Origin: Candidatus Obscuribacter phosphatis
GTDB lineage: Bacteria; Cyanobacteriota; Vampirovibrionia; Obscuribacterales; Obscuribacteraceae
Length of the DNA: 64,000 nt
Assembly (NCBI GenBank): GCA_001899315.1
Contig: MOYA01000001.1
Coordinates: 2,434,529-2,498,528, forward strand
Reading direction: 5' to 3'
Shown here: piece by piece, positions 9,087-18,039 of the stretch
How the letters are laid out: every line of letters begins with the position of its first letter
How positions within the stretch are numbered: position 1 is the stretch's first letter
Notes under the pieces: model-generated
The model's database searches: none
What the model was told of the DNA's origin: nothing
Seen by the model: the letters and a program-made list of their open reading frames with translations, nothing else
Translations under genes and position numbers: made by a program

Positions 9087-10031
9087 CTAGGGCAAAGTAC
9101 AAATTGCCTTAGCCACTTGAGCAATTTTTTCTTCACACTGAGCACGACTAAGTTTTGCATCTGCCACAAAAACAGCCACTGCATAACTGTGCTTCTTGGG
9201 CGAAGTAAGTATGCCCACGTCATTAGTCGAAACACTAAGCCCCTTGGCGATGCGCCCCGTGCCAGTCTTTTCGGCAATAGTCCAACCGGCGGACAGCCCA
9301 GCCCTAAGACGATTGTCCCCGGTCTGACAACGCCTCATCAAATCTAATAGATAATTAGCCGAGGCAGGTTTCAAAAGCAGTCCCTGATGCAACATCTGCA
9401 AAAGCGAACAAATGTCTTCGGGCGTGGCACTATCTAATAGTGCGGCACCACTATTGGCGTCATCAAATGCAGAGACCTGTCTTTCATAACGGTCTACCCT
9501 GATGGCAAGAAAACCCAGTGCTTTGAAGGTTTTGTCGACCGCCGCCGGTCCGCCTAGTAAGCGTGTGAGCACATCGCTTGTGCCGTTATTGCTCTTTAGC
9601 ATAGACCGCTCAATCAAATATGAAAGCTTGAGCGACTTGGTGCCACGCGGTAAATTCTCCGGCAAAGCCGCCTTGCCAATCTCGTCAATTTCTTTAGACG
9701 ACACAGGCACATCTTGACTAAGTTTCAACTTGCCTGCATCAACTTGTCTCAATATGGCTATAGCAACGAGCATCTTGGCTACACTCTGCATACGAAAGTT
9801 ATCGCTGCCGTTCAAGAAATAAGCCTCGCCCGAATCGATATCGACAACACCAACGCCCAAGCGTCCTTTAAAAGACGAGGCAATACCAGAAATCTGCTGG
9901 TTCAATTGCTTATCTAGATTGGCCGATGCCGGTAGCATAATTTGGACAGGCGAATAGACCAGACCAAACAAGAAAACAAGGACAGTAACTACTTTGGCGG
10001 AACTCCAAATTTTCATCATCAAATCAAACAC
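9087..10031 (-). CDS. Class A beta-lactamase-like serine hydrolase
   Basis: Up to 314 residues. The GTG at 10031 opens the longest frame, but ATG at 10019 or 10016 would give a cleaner signal peptide (MKIWSSAKVVTVLVFLFG). The class A fold is clear. The active-site SxxK is SVAK in RMQSVAKML, the omega loop is RVDRYERQ (with the catalytic Glu), and KTG is in AEKTGTGR. Two usual residues differ: the SDN loop reads SNN, and the omega-loop Asn is replaced (RYERQVS). Class A enzymes hydrolyse beta-lactams in the periplasm; whether this one does is uncertain. It is convergent with katG, and no LysR-type regulator is beside it. Confidence 0.82.
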   Translation of the reverse strand: MFDLMMKIWSSAKVVTVLVFLFGLVYSPVQIMLPASANLDKQLNQQISGIASSFKGRLGVGVVDIDSGEAYFLNGSDNFRMQSVAKMLVAIAILRQVDAGKLKLSQDVPVSSKEIDEIGKAALPENLPRGTKSLKLSYLIERSMLKSNNGTSDVLTRLLGGPAAVDKTFKALGFLAIRVDRYERQVSAFDDANSGAALLDSATPEDICSLLQMLHQGLLLKPASANYLLDLMRRCQTGDNRLRAGLSAGWTIAEKTGTGRIAKGLSVSTNDVGILTSPKKHSYAVAVFVADAKLSRAQCEEKIAQVAKAICTLP

Positions 10032-10110
10032 CCAATTGACTGTCTAAGCCTACAGCACAAGCAGTGGGGCAGCAATCTGCTTTTGTTTCAGGCTTGCTAG
10101 CAAGTAGGTC

Positions 10111-11136
10111 ATGAATGACGGTCATCTTGCAAAGCAGTTAAACTATGCTGGTCGGACTAACCACGGTAAAGTCATGTATTTAACGAAAAATAGTTTCTAT
10201 GCCGCCCTAGCCTTAACGGCTCTGGCAACCTCCTCAACCAAACCGGCACTAGCCCAAGCTGAAGACCTATTTTTACTGCAAGACTCAAAACCAATGGTGA
10301 CTAGAGCAGGCGCCTGGCATACCTGGAACCATCATCTCAATCTCAAACCTGGTCAAGAAAAAGCCAAGCTCTTGCTCAGATTGACAAATGGCGCGGAAGG
10401 ACGTCCCAAGGCAAGCGACATCAAGGTCAGTCTGGCCGGTAAGCCCTATGCGAGCATTAAAGACTTTGACGGTAACGGCATCTGGGAAAGTAACTTAACT
10501 GGCAAGGTGGCAGCAGGCAATACACTCATCACCGTGCAAGCTTTTGGTCCTTCCGGTGCATGGGTCAATATGAAAGTGCATATCGAACGCCCTGTGATTG
10601 CATCAGTACAGCCCCAGCCTTTAGGTGTCGGCGAAGATATAACTATAGCAGGCAACAGTTTTGGCGAAGCCAAGGAGGCAGTGCGCGTCAATCTAGGAGG
10701 AAAGCAATTCAAACCTCTAAACGTCGCAAGCAAGCAAATTCAGTTTAAGTTGCCTAGCAAAATTGCTTCCGGAAGCCAGTCTCTGACAGTTTCAGTAAAT
10801 GCTGTTACCAGCGCCCCGTTCAATGTACAAGTCCGCGCCACTCCCAAGATCACCAATATCGACATGCTGTCGTCCCCACCGCAGCATCCAGTAATCTTGA
10901 GCGGCAGCGGTTTTTCAGCTAATGCTGCCGAGAACGAAGTAAAATTTGGCGATTACAAAGCTCAAATAGTCAGCGCCAGTCCATCGAGCATCACCTGTCT
11001 GGTGCCCGACATGCCTTTTCCTAAATGGCATGTGCCAATCAAAGTGAGCACCCACGGGCTTACTTCCACAGAGAAAATCTTCTTCAATGTCGACATGCGC
11101 ATCATACCCAACGAAGGCATACCGATTCCGAATTAA
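10111..11136 (+). CDS. Exported IPT/TIG-domain protein
   Basis: Up to 341 residues. ATG at 10174 (MYLTKNSFYAALALTAL) gives a normal signal peptide ending near PALAQA, so the first 21 codons may not be translated. After the signal come a beta-rich domain (GAWHTWNHHLNLKPGQEKA) and two immunoglobulin-like IPT/TIG units. The units are marked by VIASVQPQPLGVGEDITIAG near residue 165 and PKITNIDMLSSPPQHPVILS near residue 245. Such domains occur in cell-surface and carbohydrate-binding proteins. The next gene begins 3 bp after its stop, which suggests cotranscription with membrane proteins. The specific role is unknown. Confidence 0.72.
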   Translation: MNDGHLAKQLNYAGRTNHGKVMYLTKNSFYAALALTALATSSTKPALAQAEDLFLLQDSKPMVTRAGAWHTWNHHLNLKPGQEKAKLLLRLTNGAEGRPKASDIKVSLAGKPYASIKDFDGNGIWESNLTGKVAAGNTLITVQAFGPSGAWVNMKVHIERPVIASVQPQPLGVGEDITIAGNSFGEAKEAVRVNLGGKQFKPLNVASKQIQFKLPSKIASGSQSLTVSVNAVTSAPFNVQVRATPKITNIDMLSSPPQHPVILSGSGFSANAAENEVKFGDYKAQIVSASPSSITCLVPDMPFPKWHVPIKVSTHGLTSTEKIFFNVDMRIIPNEGIPIPN

Positions 11137-11139
11137 GCC

Positions 11140-11724
11140 TTGCACTTCAAGAGAAAGATAATAGTTCAAATAGCAGTCACGCTTGCCTCTTACGTAGGCT
11201 TTTGCGTGTATAAGCTATGCGGTCCGATTTCCGGACACCTACAGCTGCAAGTTGCTGATCTGCCCAAGCTTTTCCAATTGACTGCTTTAAGCCTGCTCAA
11301 CGGCATAGCCTATATCTACCTTCTCTTCCGTTCCCCCAACCTATTTCTAGTCACGCCAGCATTCATTTCAGCAATTATCTGCGCCTGGCACTACAGACCA
11401 AGAAAGCCTAGCAAAAGACACATACTTCTTTTATCTCCTCTTCTAGGCGCATTTCCTATAGCCGGCTGGGGGGCTTATGTTTCGATAGCTAGACAAAATT
11501 ATGAACTTTCATATTTAGGACTGAAACCCTGGGTCTCTACTATTCTTGCCTCTCTCTTTCAAGCAGCATTTATTCCTATTGCCACCATATTGGTCTTTCA
11601 TCTAATAGACAAAGAGACCAGGAGCGAAATACTCTTTGCCTTTTCGATACTAACTCTGATTGGCTGTCTGATTTACCTTCAATATTTAGCAGCAACGATG
11701 CCGACAGCCAATAGCTGGCTTTAG
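11140..11724 (+). CDS. Integral membrane protein of unknown function
   Basis: 194 residues with about five hydrophobic helices, including IIVQIAVTLASYVGFCVYKL, LFLVTPAFISAIICAW, HILLLSPLLGAFPIAGWGAY and LFQAAFIPIATILVFHLI. The TTG start lies 3 bp after the stop of the IPT/TIG gene with no strong ribosome site, so translation may be coupled. It ends with a short polar tail and Trp-Leu, as does the next gene. No family is recognised. It resembles the proteins at 3628 and 11770 in size and layout. Confidence 0.6.
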   Translation: MHFKRKIIVQIAVTLASYVGFCVYKLCGPISGHLQLQVADLPKLFQLTALSLLNGIAYIYLLFRSPNLFLVTPAFISAIICAWHYRPRKPSKRHILLLSPLLGAFPIAGWGAYVSIARQNYELSYLGLKPWVSTILASLFQAAFIPIATILVFHLIDKETRSEILFAFSILTLIGCLIYLQYLAATMPTANSWL

Positions 11725-11769
11725 TTGCAACAACAGGCTCTATACCAAACCACACAGTTTATTAAGTGA

Positions 11770-12486
11770 TTGCTGCATAAATTCAGCTCCGGCTTCTCAC
11801 ACGAGAATAGGTCAAGCAAAGCACCAGCGAGAGCCGCCATGAAATCAAGTTATTTTAAAAGAACAGGTTATTTTAAAAGACCAGCTTATTTTACAGCTTG
11901 CCTTAAAAACTTTGACTATTCCACTTTGTGCCTGAATCTTTTTAGAGCACTGCTGGCAGTAAATTTAGTTTGCTGTGCGCACGGAATCTACAAGGTTCTT
12001 CCCCAGACCTGGAACCTAAAGCGCGAGCCCCTTGTCTGGGGTTTGGACTCATGTAGAGTATTGCTTGACGGCGTGCTCGCTAGCTCCATCTCAATTTTCT
12101 CACCGGTGATGCTACCTATCGTGGTAGTTGCCATAGTAGCTCTCGTACTTACTCATCGAAAACTCGGTATCGTCGACCTCTGCAACTTGTCTAAGGCACT
12201 TGCACCCACATTAAGCTTGCCATTTTGGGCAACCTATGTGACATCGCACCGGGACCAAGATAATTCCAATCACTTTAGCTACAGTAATGAATGGTATACA
12301 AAGGTACTAGAACTACTGGCTCAGTTCTCTGAGATAGTACTTTTTCTTACAGCGCTCTACATACTTCTATCACCAAGATGGAAAGGAAAACGCTCGCCGG
12401 CTATTGCTGTGCTTGTCCTATTCCTTTGTCTTCAGATAGGTATAAGTCTCATAAGTTTCATGATGACCACAAATTTCTGGCTTTAA
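11770..12486 (+). CDS. Integral membrane protein of unknown function
   Basis: Up to 238 residues from TTG at 11770. ATG at 11839 is a plausible alternative and would remove a polar leader of 23 residues. The N-terminal part contains an 18-bp duplication encoding SYFKR/GYFKR. Four or five hydrophobic segments follow, for example IVVVAIVALVLT and ALYILLSPRW, and the C-terminus is TTNFWL. A loop between the third and fourth segments is polar and His/Asn-rich. No family is recognised; it is probably a diverged paralogue of the preceding membrane protein. Confidence 0.55.
   Translation: MLHKFSSGFSHENRSSKAPARAAMKSSYFKRTGYFKRPAYFTACLKNFDYSTLCLNLFRALLAVNLVCCAHGIYKVLPQTWNLKREPLVWGLDSCRVLLDGVLASSISIFSPVMLPIVVVAIVALVLTHRKLGIVDLCNLSKALAPTLSLPFWATYVTSHRDQDNSNHFSYSNEWYTKVLELLAQFSEIVLFLTALYILLSPRWKGKRSPAIAVLVLFLCLQIGISLISFMMTTNFWL
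11848..11895 (+). repeat. 18-bp tandem duplication
   Basis: Two full units of AGTTATTTTAAAAGAACA and a third partial one, in frame within the membrane-protein gene. They encode a repeated (S/G/A)YF(K)R motif. Confidence 0.85.
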
Positions 12487-12621
12487 GAAAAGCTGCCAGC
12501 CAATGCAATCTGAAAATCTGCAATCCGATAATCTGCAAAAAAGATGTATCATCTTGAGAATTAAGATCTGTTTATGGACCTGCTTAAAGCTATGATCACT
12601 AAAAGATAATCGGGAAAGATA

Positions 12622-13089
12622 ATGTCTCATCGCATAAGCCTCATTTACAAAACACTATTGCCGTTTATGGCACTCGCTTGTCTGACCATGCCAGCTACTA
12701 CTGCCAAAGAAACAAAAGTCAAATCAAGCAAAAGCGCACAACAAATAGATCTGACAGGAAGCTACCAAATGCGCAGCGGTAAATCGGCGGGGCTTCTCTT
12801 GATGAAAAGAATATCTGGAGAGAAGTATCGCTTTCTGCTCAATTCAACCTGGGAAGGCAGTAATGAGGGACAGGTAAATACCGGCGAAGCGGCTGGCATA
12901 ATCAATTGCCAAAACGGCGCAGCCTCCCACCAGGAAGAGGGCTTCAAACTATTCTTTATGTTCAAAAAGGGTATCTGCGAAGTCAAATGCGATAAACCGG
13001 AAGCTTTCGGCGGCATCAACGTCAACCCGCAAGGCAATTATCGATTAACCAGCAGCAAGGCACCATCAGAAGCCGAATTTATGGAATAG
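12622..13089 (+). CDS. Small exported protein of unknown function
   Basis: 155 residues with a signal peptide (YKTLLPFMALACLTMPATTA). The mature part is basic at first, then predicted beta-rich: LTGSYQMRSGKSAGLLLMKR, then GIINCQNGA and GICEVKCD. Three Cys could make a disulfide. The pattern of a small beta barrel with a Cys pair is reminiscent of lysozyme-inhibitor-like lipocalin folds, but no family is recognised. ATG at 12622 is preceded by GGGAAAG. Its last 11 bases overlap the end of the convergent gene at 13079. Confidence 0.65.
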   Translation: MSHRISLIYKTLLPFMALACLTMPATTAKETKVKSSKSAQQIDLTGSYQMRSGKSAGLLLMKRISGEKYRFLLNSTWEGSNEGQVNTGEAAGIINCQNGAASHQEEGFKLFFMFKKGICEVKCDKPEAFGGINVNPQGNYRLTSSKAPSEAEFME

Positions 13090-14671
13090 AAATGAGCTTG
13101 GTCCAGTCAGGGGCGGCACCATTATCAGTACCAAGAATATAGCTGCCGCTCGAGTCGATATAATGCTCTTGCGGACCGTATTGAACTTTGTATGCAGTGC
13201 CGCTATTTGGATCATAAACATTTTCGACACCTCTAATATAGTTGGAGAAACCGTCATGACTTCTATCCTGCGAAGCCTGTTGGTTCCAATAAGCTTGATT
13301 CATGCGTTCATTATGCGCCTGCTGAGACCAATAGCGGTCTGAAATCGACTTAGATATTTGCTGACTGACCTGCCTATAGTGATTGGAGACATTGACTGTA
13401 TTGCGCAATGAATTAGCAGCCCAAGCTTGATCGACCTCGAAAGATTGCAGCATCCGCAAGATCACACCGAGAGCCTCACTGTCTCGTTCAGCCGGCGCCA
13501 CCACTCCGGCAATCTTTGTCACCCACCACATTCCTGTACCATGGGCTACGGTCGCCTTGGTCACTGCTAAATAATAGGCGACAGCAGGAATATTTCCGTA
13601 CATGCCGGTCAACTTGATTGTGGCTGCCTCAGATCTGGTAGCACCGACAGTACCATTAACGGCGACGGCAATCTCAGGATGGTCTTGCGCATCCACTACA
13701 GTCAAATCAGAAATGAACTTACTTAAGTTGCTGCGGGCGTATTTTTCGGCAAAGCGGCGCGCCGGAATATAATCTAAGACAAGACTGCCATTATAGTTTT
13801 TGCCGCTATAAAAGCCCAAACTGCTCAGGGTGGCATTAGGCATGGTGCAAGGCGCCAACTTGCCGTCGCCGATAAAGGCAGTCACCATCTGGTCAGGCGA
13901 GACCGCCTTTACCCAGGGTCTAACATCTAATGCACTGAAACGATCAAGGCGCCCCTGAACAGTCCAATTGCTCGGTACATCAAGCGAAAAGGCGCCCTCA
14001 GCCGGGTCGGTATAGCGAGTCCAATCAGTAGCAAGAGTATTCTCAGCTGTATCATTCTGCTTGGTAAAAGCAGAATGTTGGGAAAGCGAGAAAGAAGAGA
14101 GAATCTCAGCGAATGTCTCTTTGTGGTCTGGGGCGGCTGGAGGGGCAATAAATAAACAGAGCCGACCAGAGAATGCTGACTGACTGGAATTAGCAGGCGA
14201 CAAGAAAAGCAAGGCCGAGCCTGCTTCGCTGTCACCTTTGTATTCAGCTCTATAAATCTGTTTGCCGACCAATTGCGCAGTCGACCAACTCTGCGGCACC
14301 AAAGCTTTGAGAAATAGAGAGACGAATTTCTCTGGGGGAAGTTTACTAGCTTCAGCATCTGAAACTGCAAAGAGAAGCCAGGAAAGCATGGCTCCATCTG
14401 GTGCTTTTATATCAATTCGTCCGTTCGACTTATCGAGCTTTACTTGCCAATCTTTGGGATAGAGAAAAGTCACTGGCGACTGCGCATCTTCAAATTCCAA
14501 CCACTGTTCTTCAGCCTGATCTGTAGACTGATTTGTAGACTGATCTGTAGTCTGATCTGGGGACTGGGCAAAGACCGAAAAGGGAGCATTGAATAGAACA
14601 AGAAGCAAAGAAAAAGAGCAGAAAAGTCGACTGAAACAAAGAGAAAGGGACGCCCGCGCTGGATAATCCAT
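13079..14671 (-). CDS. Exported protein with two PsbP/DcrB-like domains
   Basis: 530 residues with a signal peptide ending near SVFAQ, then a Gln/Ser/Thr linker from a 12-bp repeat (DQTTDQSTNQSTDQ). Two copies of a domain opening like PsbP/DcrB (SPVTFLYPKDWQV near residue 68 and AFSLDVPSNWTVQ near residue 228) suggest tandem lipid- or protein-binding folds. The C-terminal 100 residues are rich in Gln, Tyr and Asn (YWNQQASQDRS) and end with a YDPNSGTAYKVQYG segment seen at the C-termini of several exported bacterial proteins. GGGAGG lies about 11 bases before the ATG. The function is unknown. Confidence 0.7.
   Translation of the reverse strand: MDYPARASLSLCFSRLFCSFSLLLVLFNAPFSVFAQSPDQTTDQSTNQSTDQAEEQWLEFEDAQSPVTFLYPKDWQVKLDKSNGRIDIKAPDGAMLSWLLFAVSDAEASKLPPEKFVSLFLKALVPQSWSTAQLVGKQIYRAEYKGDSEAGSALLFLSPANSSQSAFSGRLCLFIAPPAAPDHKETFAEILSSFSLSQHSAFTKQNDTAENTLATDWTRYTDPAEGAFSLDVPSNWTVQGRLDRFSALDVRPWVKAVSPDQMVTAFIGDGKLAPCTMPNATLSSLGFYSGKNYNGSLVLDYIPARRFAEKYARSNLSKFISDLTVVDAQDHPEIAVAVNGTVGATRSEAATIKLTGMYGNIPAVAYYLAVTKATVAHGTGMWWVTKIAGVVAPAERDSEALGVILRMLQSFEVDQAWAANSLRNTVNVSNHYRQVSQQISKSISDRYWSQQAHNERMNQAYWNQQASQDRSHDGFSNYIRGVENVYDPNSGTAYKVQYGPQEHYIDSSGSYILGTDNGAAPDWTKLISIP
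14516..14563 (-). repeat. 12-bp tandem repeat encoding Gln/Ser/Thr linker
   Basis: Four units of TGATCTGTAGAC (plus-strand reading) with a few substitutions. On the coding strand they give (D/N)-Q-(S/T)-T repeats just after the signal peptide. Confidence 0.9.
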
Positions 14672-14719
14672 TACTTTGACGTCCCTCCCTAAAATTAGAA
14701 GTTCTAGACTTTAGCTCTT

Positions 14720-16063
14720 CTAGACTTTCTTGATCGCCGGCGGCACCCAATCACCGCTCAAAGCGGCAAAATCGGGAGCATAAAGGCGCATGGTCACGCC
14801 CAGCACTCCGGATGCCGGCGCAGGCAACCAGTTGGCTTCTTTATCAGCACCAGGATTCTCGTGCTGGATATAGAGATCGAGAGAGCCATCGCTATTGTAT
14901 TTGAACGGCATCCACGAGCTTACAGCAAAGCGATCTAGTGAATTAGCCACCTGGAAGCCATCGGCATCATACATGGTGACAGACCAGAAGGCTGCCACCG
15001 GGGGCAGTTGCGCTTTGTCGAAGTGCAAGACATATTTATTCTCGCCAGTGAGTGGCTTTCCATCGGCATCAGCAAAGTTCAAAGGATAGATAGCGTCTTC
15101 CGGTTGGTTGGCACCAAGACCAACAAGGGCAACAATGGCGCGTTTGAAATAGAAGTTACCGTATACACCCATTGTGTTGGTATTCATTGCCCAACCATTG
15201 ACCGGAGTACCAGTATCTTTTGTCTTCTCTTTCATGACTTTTAAGGCATCGCTGGCACCTTTCTTATAGGCAGCAACCAAGGCGGTATCCCAAGCAGAAA
15301 GGTCGAACTTGGCACCGGCAAAACCAGCACGCTTCAAGCGCGCTACTGTAGACCAATCAGAAACATGGGGTTTGTGCTTCTGCCAGAGAGTAGCGGCAAG
15401 ACCAAAATAATCATCGTGAGACATTCCGACTATGGCATCCAGCGGCGGTGTCTTCATATCTACCGAGGCATCAACTTTCAATTCGGGGGTGTAGTCATTG
15501 CCCCAATGCGATAGCGGCACCAGCTTGACCTTGTCTTGCAAGGCATGCACGGCGGCATAATCGGCCGGTCCGTCGGTCTTGATTCGACCAATCACCCAAA
15601 GATTGCTGGTGCTTACCTCAATAGGCTCGACGCCTTCAGGCAAGCTGCCTTTATAGCCAGGCATGACCAAAGCGTAGTTTTGAGGTTTGTTGCCGGTGGT
15701 GCGCCAGCCGGGAACGGCGATGACATCAGACCACATGTCCAGGATCGGCATAAGGTAGTATCTATCGCCAAAATCTGGAATAGAGAGAATGACCGGCTCA
15801 TTGCTGATATCAACCCAACCGGAACTATAGAGTGTGTCGAAATTGGGACGAACTACTGCGCGAAAATCGGCAGTAGGATAGGCGCGCATATGAGAAAAGC
15901 TATTTGCGGGACCAAAACCGGCACGCACACCGGCAGGGGCGTTAGTTGTCTGACGGCGGGTCAACTCCATCAATACCAAGGGGAAGAAGTAGAGATAGGC
16001 TTCCATACCTAGAGCGTAAGCCTGTTTTTCTGTCACTTTTTCGCAAAGAGTAGCTTGGGTCAT
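14720..16063 (-). CDS. DUF1254/DUF1214 domain protein
   Basis: 447 residues from ATG at 16063, which has AGAGG 8 bases upstream. A GTG at 16201 would add 46 residues that are mostly a Ser/Asn repeat from a 9-bp duplication. The DUF1254 part opens YALGMEAYLYFFPLVLM and contains RPNFDTLYSSGWVDIS. The DUF1214 part follows, with NTMGVYGNFYFKRAIVALVG and FWSVTMYDADGFQV, and the C-terminus is GVTMRLYAPD. The family is widespread, and the biochemical role is poorly defined. No signal peptide is seen with the preferred start. The downstream neighbour on the strand is an exported protein gene. Confidence 0.88.
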   Translation of the reverse strand: MTQATLCEKVTEKQAYALGMEAYLYFFPLVLMELTRRQTTNAPAGVRAGFGPANSFSHMRAYPTADFRAVVRPNFDTLYSSGWVDISNEPVILSIPDFGDRYYLMPILDMWSDVIAVPGWRTTGNKPQNYALVMPGYKGSLPEGVEPIEVSTSNLWVIGRIKTDGPADYAAVHALQDKVKLVPLSHWGNDYTPELKVDASVDMKTPPLDAIVGMSHDDYFGLAATLWQKHKPHVSDWSTVARLKRAGFAGAKFDLSAWDTALVAAYKKGASDALKVMKEKTKDTGTPVNGWAMNTNTMGVYGNFYFKRAIVALVGLGANQPEDAIYPLNFADADGKPLTGENKYVLHFDKAQLPPVAAFWSVTMYDADGFQVANSLDRFAVSSWMPFKYNSDGSLDLYIQHENPGADKEANWLPAPASGVLGVTMRLYAPDFAALSGDWVPPAIKKV

Positions 16064-16099
16064 ATTTGAACCTCTGTTAGAACGGTTTGAACTTATTGG

Positions 16100-16126
16100 A
16101 CTGTTTGAACTGTTTGAACTGTTTGA
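16100..16126. repeat. 9-bp tandem repeat upstream of the DUF1254 gene
   Basis: Three units of ACTGTTTGA with degenerate flanking copies from about 16081. They lie between the two possible starts of the DUF1254 gene and encode Ser-Asn-Ser if the long form is made. Confidence 0.85.
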
Positions 16127-16275
16127 GCGAGTTTCCGAGCCGATAGCGCCAAGTGCTACAAGCGGGTCCCTATTGAACCAGCCCGACCGAGAAACCGTCA
16201 CTTTATCACCTTGGAAAGCAAATTAGATTATTTCCTTCCGGAGACCTACTAATCAGGCTTGTTCATCTTAGTGGC

Positions 16276-17145
16276 TCACGGTTTGACAGGCTTTCCCGAC
16301 TCGCCAGACTTGCCAGATGACTTGCTAGATGCCTTGCTTTGACTAGGATCGCGCCCAATCTTAGATTCAAAGACGATATTGTCCATCATCGACTCAATTT
16401 GGTCCCTTTGACCGGGAGAGTAAGAAACTTCAATAAGATCAACTTTGCGCTTAAGCCCGGCAGGCACTTCAAAGTCTTTGGGGTTATAGGGAATCTTCTT
16501 ACAGCTTGTAGTATCAAGTTTAAGCAACTTGCCACTTCGCAAGTCGGCAAGCATACTGTCATCAATCTGAAAGGACATGCTCTTTGGCAGTCTTTTCAAA
16601 TCCTGACCACGCGTATAACTGTAACAGCGCAGTGGTAAGGAACCAAGCCTCGGCGAAAAGACCAGACGCTTGTAAAAATCTAGAATCGGGTCAGCCACCA
16701 AAATCTCGTCGCAGGCATAGCTCTCGGTATTTCGCACCACATATTTGGAACATTTCAGTCCACAAATTTTGCTTTCGCCGACTTTCACCCGCTTAGACAA
16801 AGCTTCTTTAGCAATCTTCCGCCTTTCTTGCTTTGGATCGATACTGGCCCAGGGACTGGTCAAAACAATCGAATTGAAATCAGCTATCTCACCAATCCAT
16901 TCGACCTTTTCTTTTGGGCGGAAGCAATGCACTTTATAGTCAGGCGCCTTGACTACGAAATGACAGCCCATTGGTTCAGTCGCTATAGCTATGGCTTTCT
17001 CGGTCAACCAAACTTTCAGATAATTGGCTTCTTGCTTTTGCTCAAGCACCCATTCTTGAGGTGCAGCAAGCACCGCGACTGATGTGCACTGAAAGAATAA
17101 CACCAGGACGAAAACCAGATAAGACAGCCGAAAGAATCTGCTCAA
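16276..17145 (-). CDS. Exported protein, paralogue 2 of a tandem pair
   Basis: 289 residues from TTG at 17145. GAGGTGGGG lies about 5 bases upstream, and this start gives a clean signal peptide (FRLSYLVFVLVLFFQCTSVA). The frame is open further, to 17202. It shares extended identity with the next gene upstream: VHCFRPKEKVEWIG near residue 75, a later YSPGQRDQIE-type segment, and a Cys-containing core (CGLKCSKYVV). The tail is Ser/Gly/Lys-rich. The fold is unknown; the beta-rich look with an early KVHCF block may indicate an envelope protein. It starts 13 bp after its paralogue's stop, so they form an operon. No family is recognised. Confidence 0.68.
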   Translation of the reverse strand: MSRFFRLSYLVFVLVLFFQCTSVAVLAAPQEWVLEQKQEANYLKVWLTEKAIAIATEPMGCHFVVKAPDYKVHCFRPKEKVEWIGEIADFNSIVLTSPWASIDPKQERRKIAKEALSKRVKVGESKICGLKCSKYVVRNTESYACDEILVADPILDFYKRLVFSPRLGSLPLRCYSYTRGQDLKRLPKSMSFQIDDSMLADLRSGKLLKLDTTSCKKIPYNPKDFEVPAGLKRKVDLIEVSYSPGQRDQIESMMDNIVFESKIGRDPSQSKASSKSSGKSGESGKPVKP

Positions 17146-17158
17146 AATAAGCCCCACC

Positions 17159-18010
17159 TCAACGATGCTCCGGTCTTTTTTCAGTCTTGCGACTGCGATC
17201 ATCTAGACGCGATTCAAATCCGACGCTATCTATGAAATCGCCGATTTGCTCGCGCTCTCCAGGTGAATAGGAAACATCAAGTAGATCGACCTTTCTTTCA
17301 AACCCCTTGGGCAGCTGGAAATCTTGAGCACTGTAGGGCACTCTCTTACAAGATAAAGTTGTCAGTTTAACAATCTTACCCTGCCGAATATCATTGGCAA
17401 TGCCGGTATTTATCCAGTTTTCCTTTGACTTGGCTGAAATAGCATGCCCTCTGGCAAAATACTCATAATAGAGTGGAATCGCCTCAAAAAAGGGAGTACT
17501 TACCAAGCGGGAATAAACCTCGCATATTTCCGGTTCAACCTTGATCTCGTCAGCCACCACAATTGAAGAAGTCTTGGTGTTGTAAATTCTGGTCTTGAAT
17601 CCGAACTGCTGCCCATTCTCGAAAGAGCTTGGCAGCCGAAAGCGCTCCACCTGCTTAGGAACGGCATAAGGATTAGTCATAACCATCGAGCTGAAGTCCT
17701 TAATCTGACCTATCCACTCAACCTTTTCTTTTGGTCTAAAACAATGCACTTTCCAGTCGGGATGACGAGCTAAAATGACGCAACCATGCGGCTGCATTTC
17801 AGCGCGAAAGGCTTTCTCGCTCAAGCGAACAGTCAAAGTGATACGAGCCTCGTGCTTTTGCACCAAAAGCCACTCTGTTTGAGCAGCAAAAGCAGGCAGG
17901 CAACTCAAAAGCACGCTGCACAGCCCCAGACTGGTCAGAGACAAAAGGCGTATGCAAGGAAAAAAACTGACCTTTTTCACGAGGCTCTTTCCGCATAATT
18001 GGGCTTTCAT
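17159..18010 (-). CDS. Exported protein, paralogue 1 of a tandem pair
   Basis: 283 residues with a signal peptide (RLLSLTSLGLCSVLLSCLPA, cleavage near FAAQ). The mature protein opens EWLLVQKHEARITLTVRLSE and has DWKVHCFRPKEKVEWIGQIK, matching its downstream neighbour over the whole length, so the pair arose by tandem duplication. Near the C-terminus both have RKVDLLDVSYSPGEREQI. No catalytic motif or known family is recognised. The start ATG at 18010 follows an AT-rich stretch. The gene is divergent from the interrupted small gene at 18040. Confidence 0.68.
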   Translation of the reverse strand: MKAQLCGKSLVKKVSFFPCIRLLSLTSLGLCSVLLSCLPAFAAQTEWLLVQKHEARITLTVRLSEKAFRAEMQPHGCVILARHPDWKVHCFRPKEKVEWIGQIKDFSSMVMTNPYAVPKQVERFRLPSSFENGQQFGFKTRIYNTKTSSIVVADEIKVEPEICEVYSRLVSTPFFEAIPLYYEYFARGHAISAKSKENWINTGIANDIRQGKIVKLTTLSCKRVPYSAQDFQLPKGFERKVDLLDVSYSPGEREQIGDFIDSVGFESRLDDRSRKTEKRPEHR

Positions 18011-18039
18011 ATATCATAAACGATACAAGAAAACGTTGG

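Noticed and set aside
13927-14397. 156-codon frame inside the PsbP/DcrB-like gene
   Set aside because: It shares the strand with the longer frame, which has a signal peptide and repeated domains; the short frame shows no family features.
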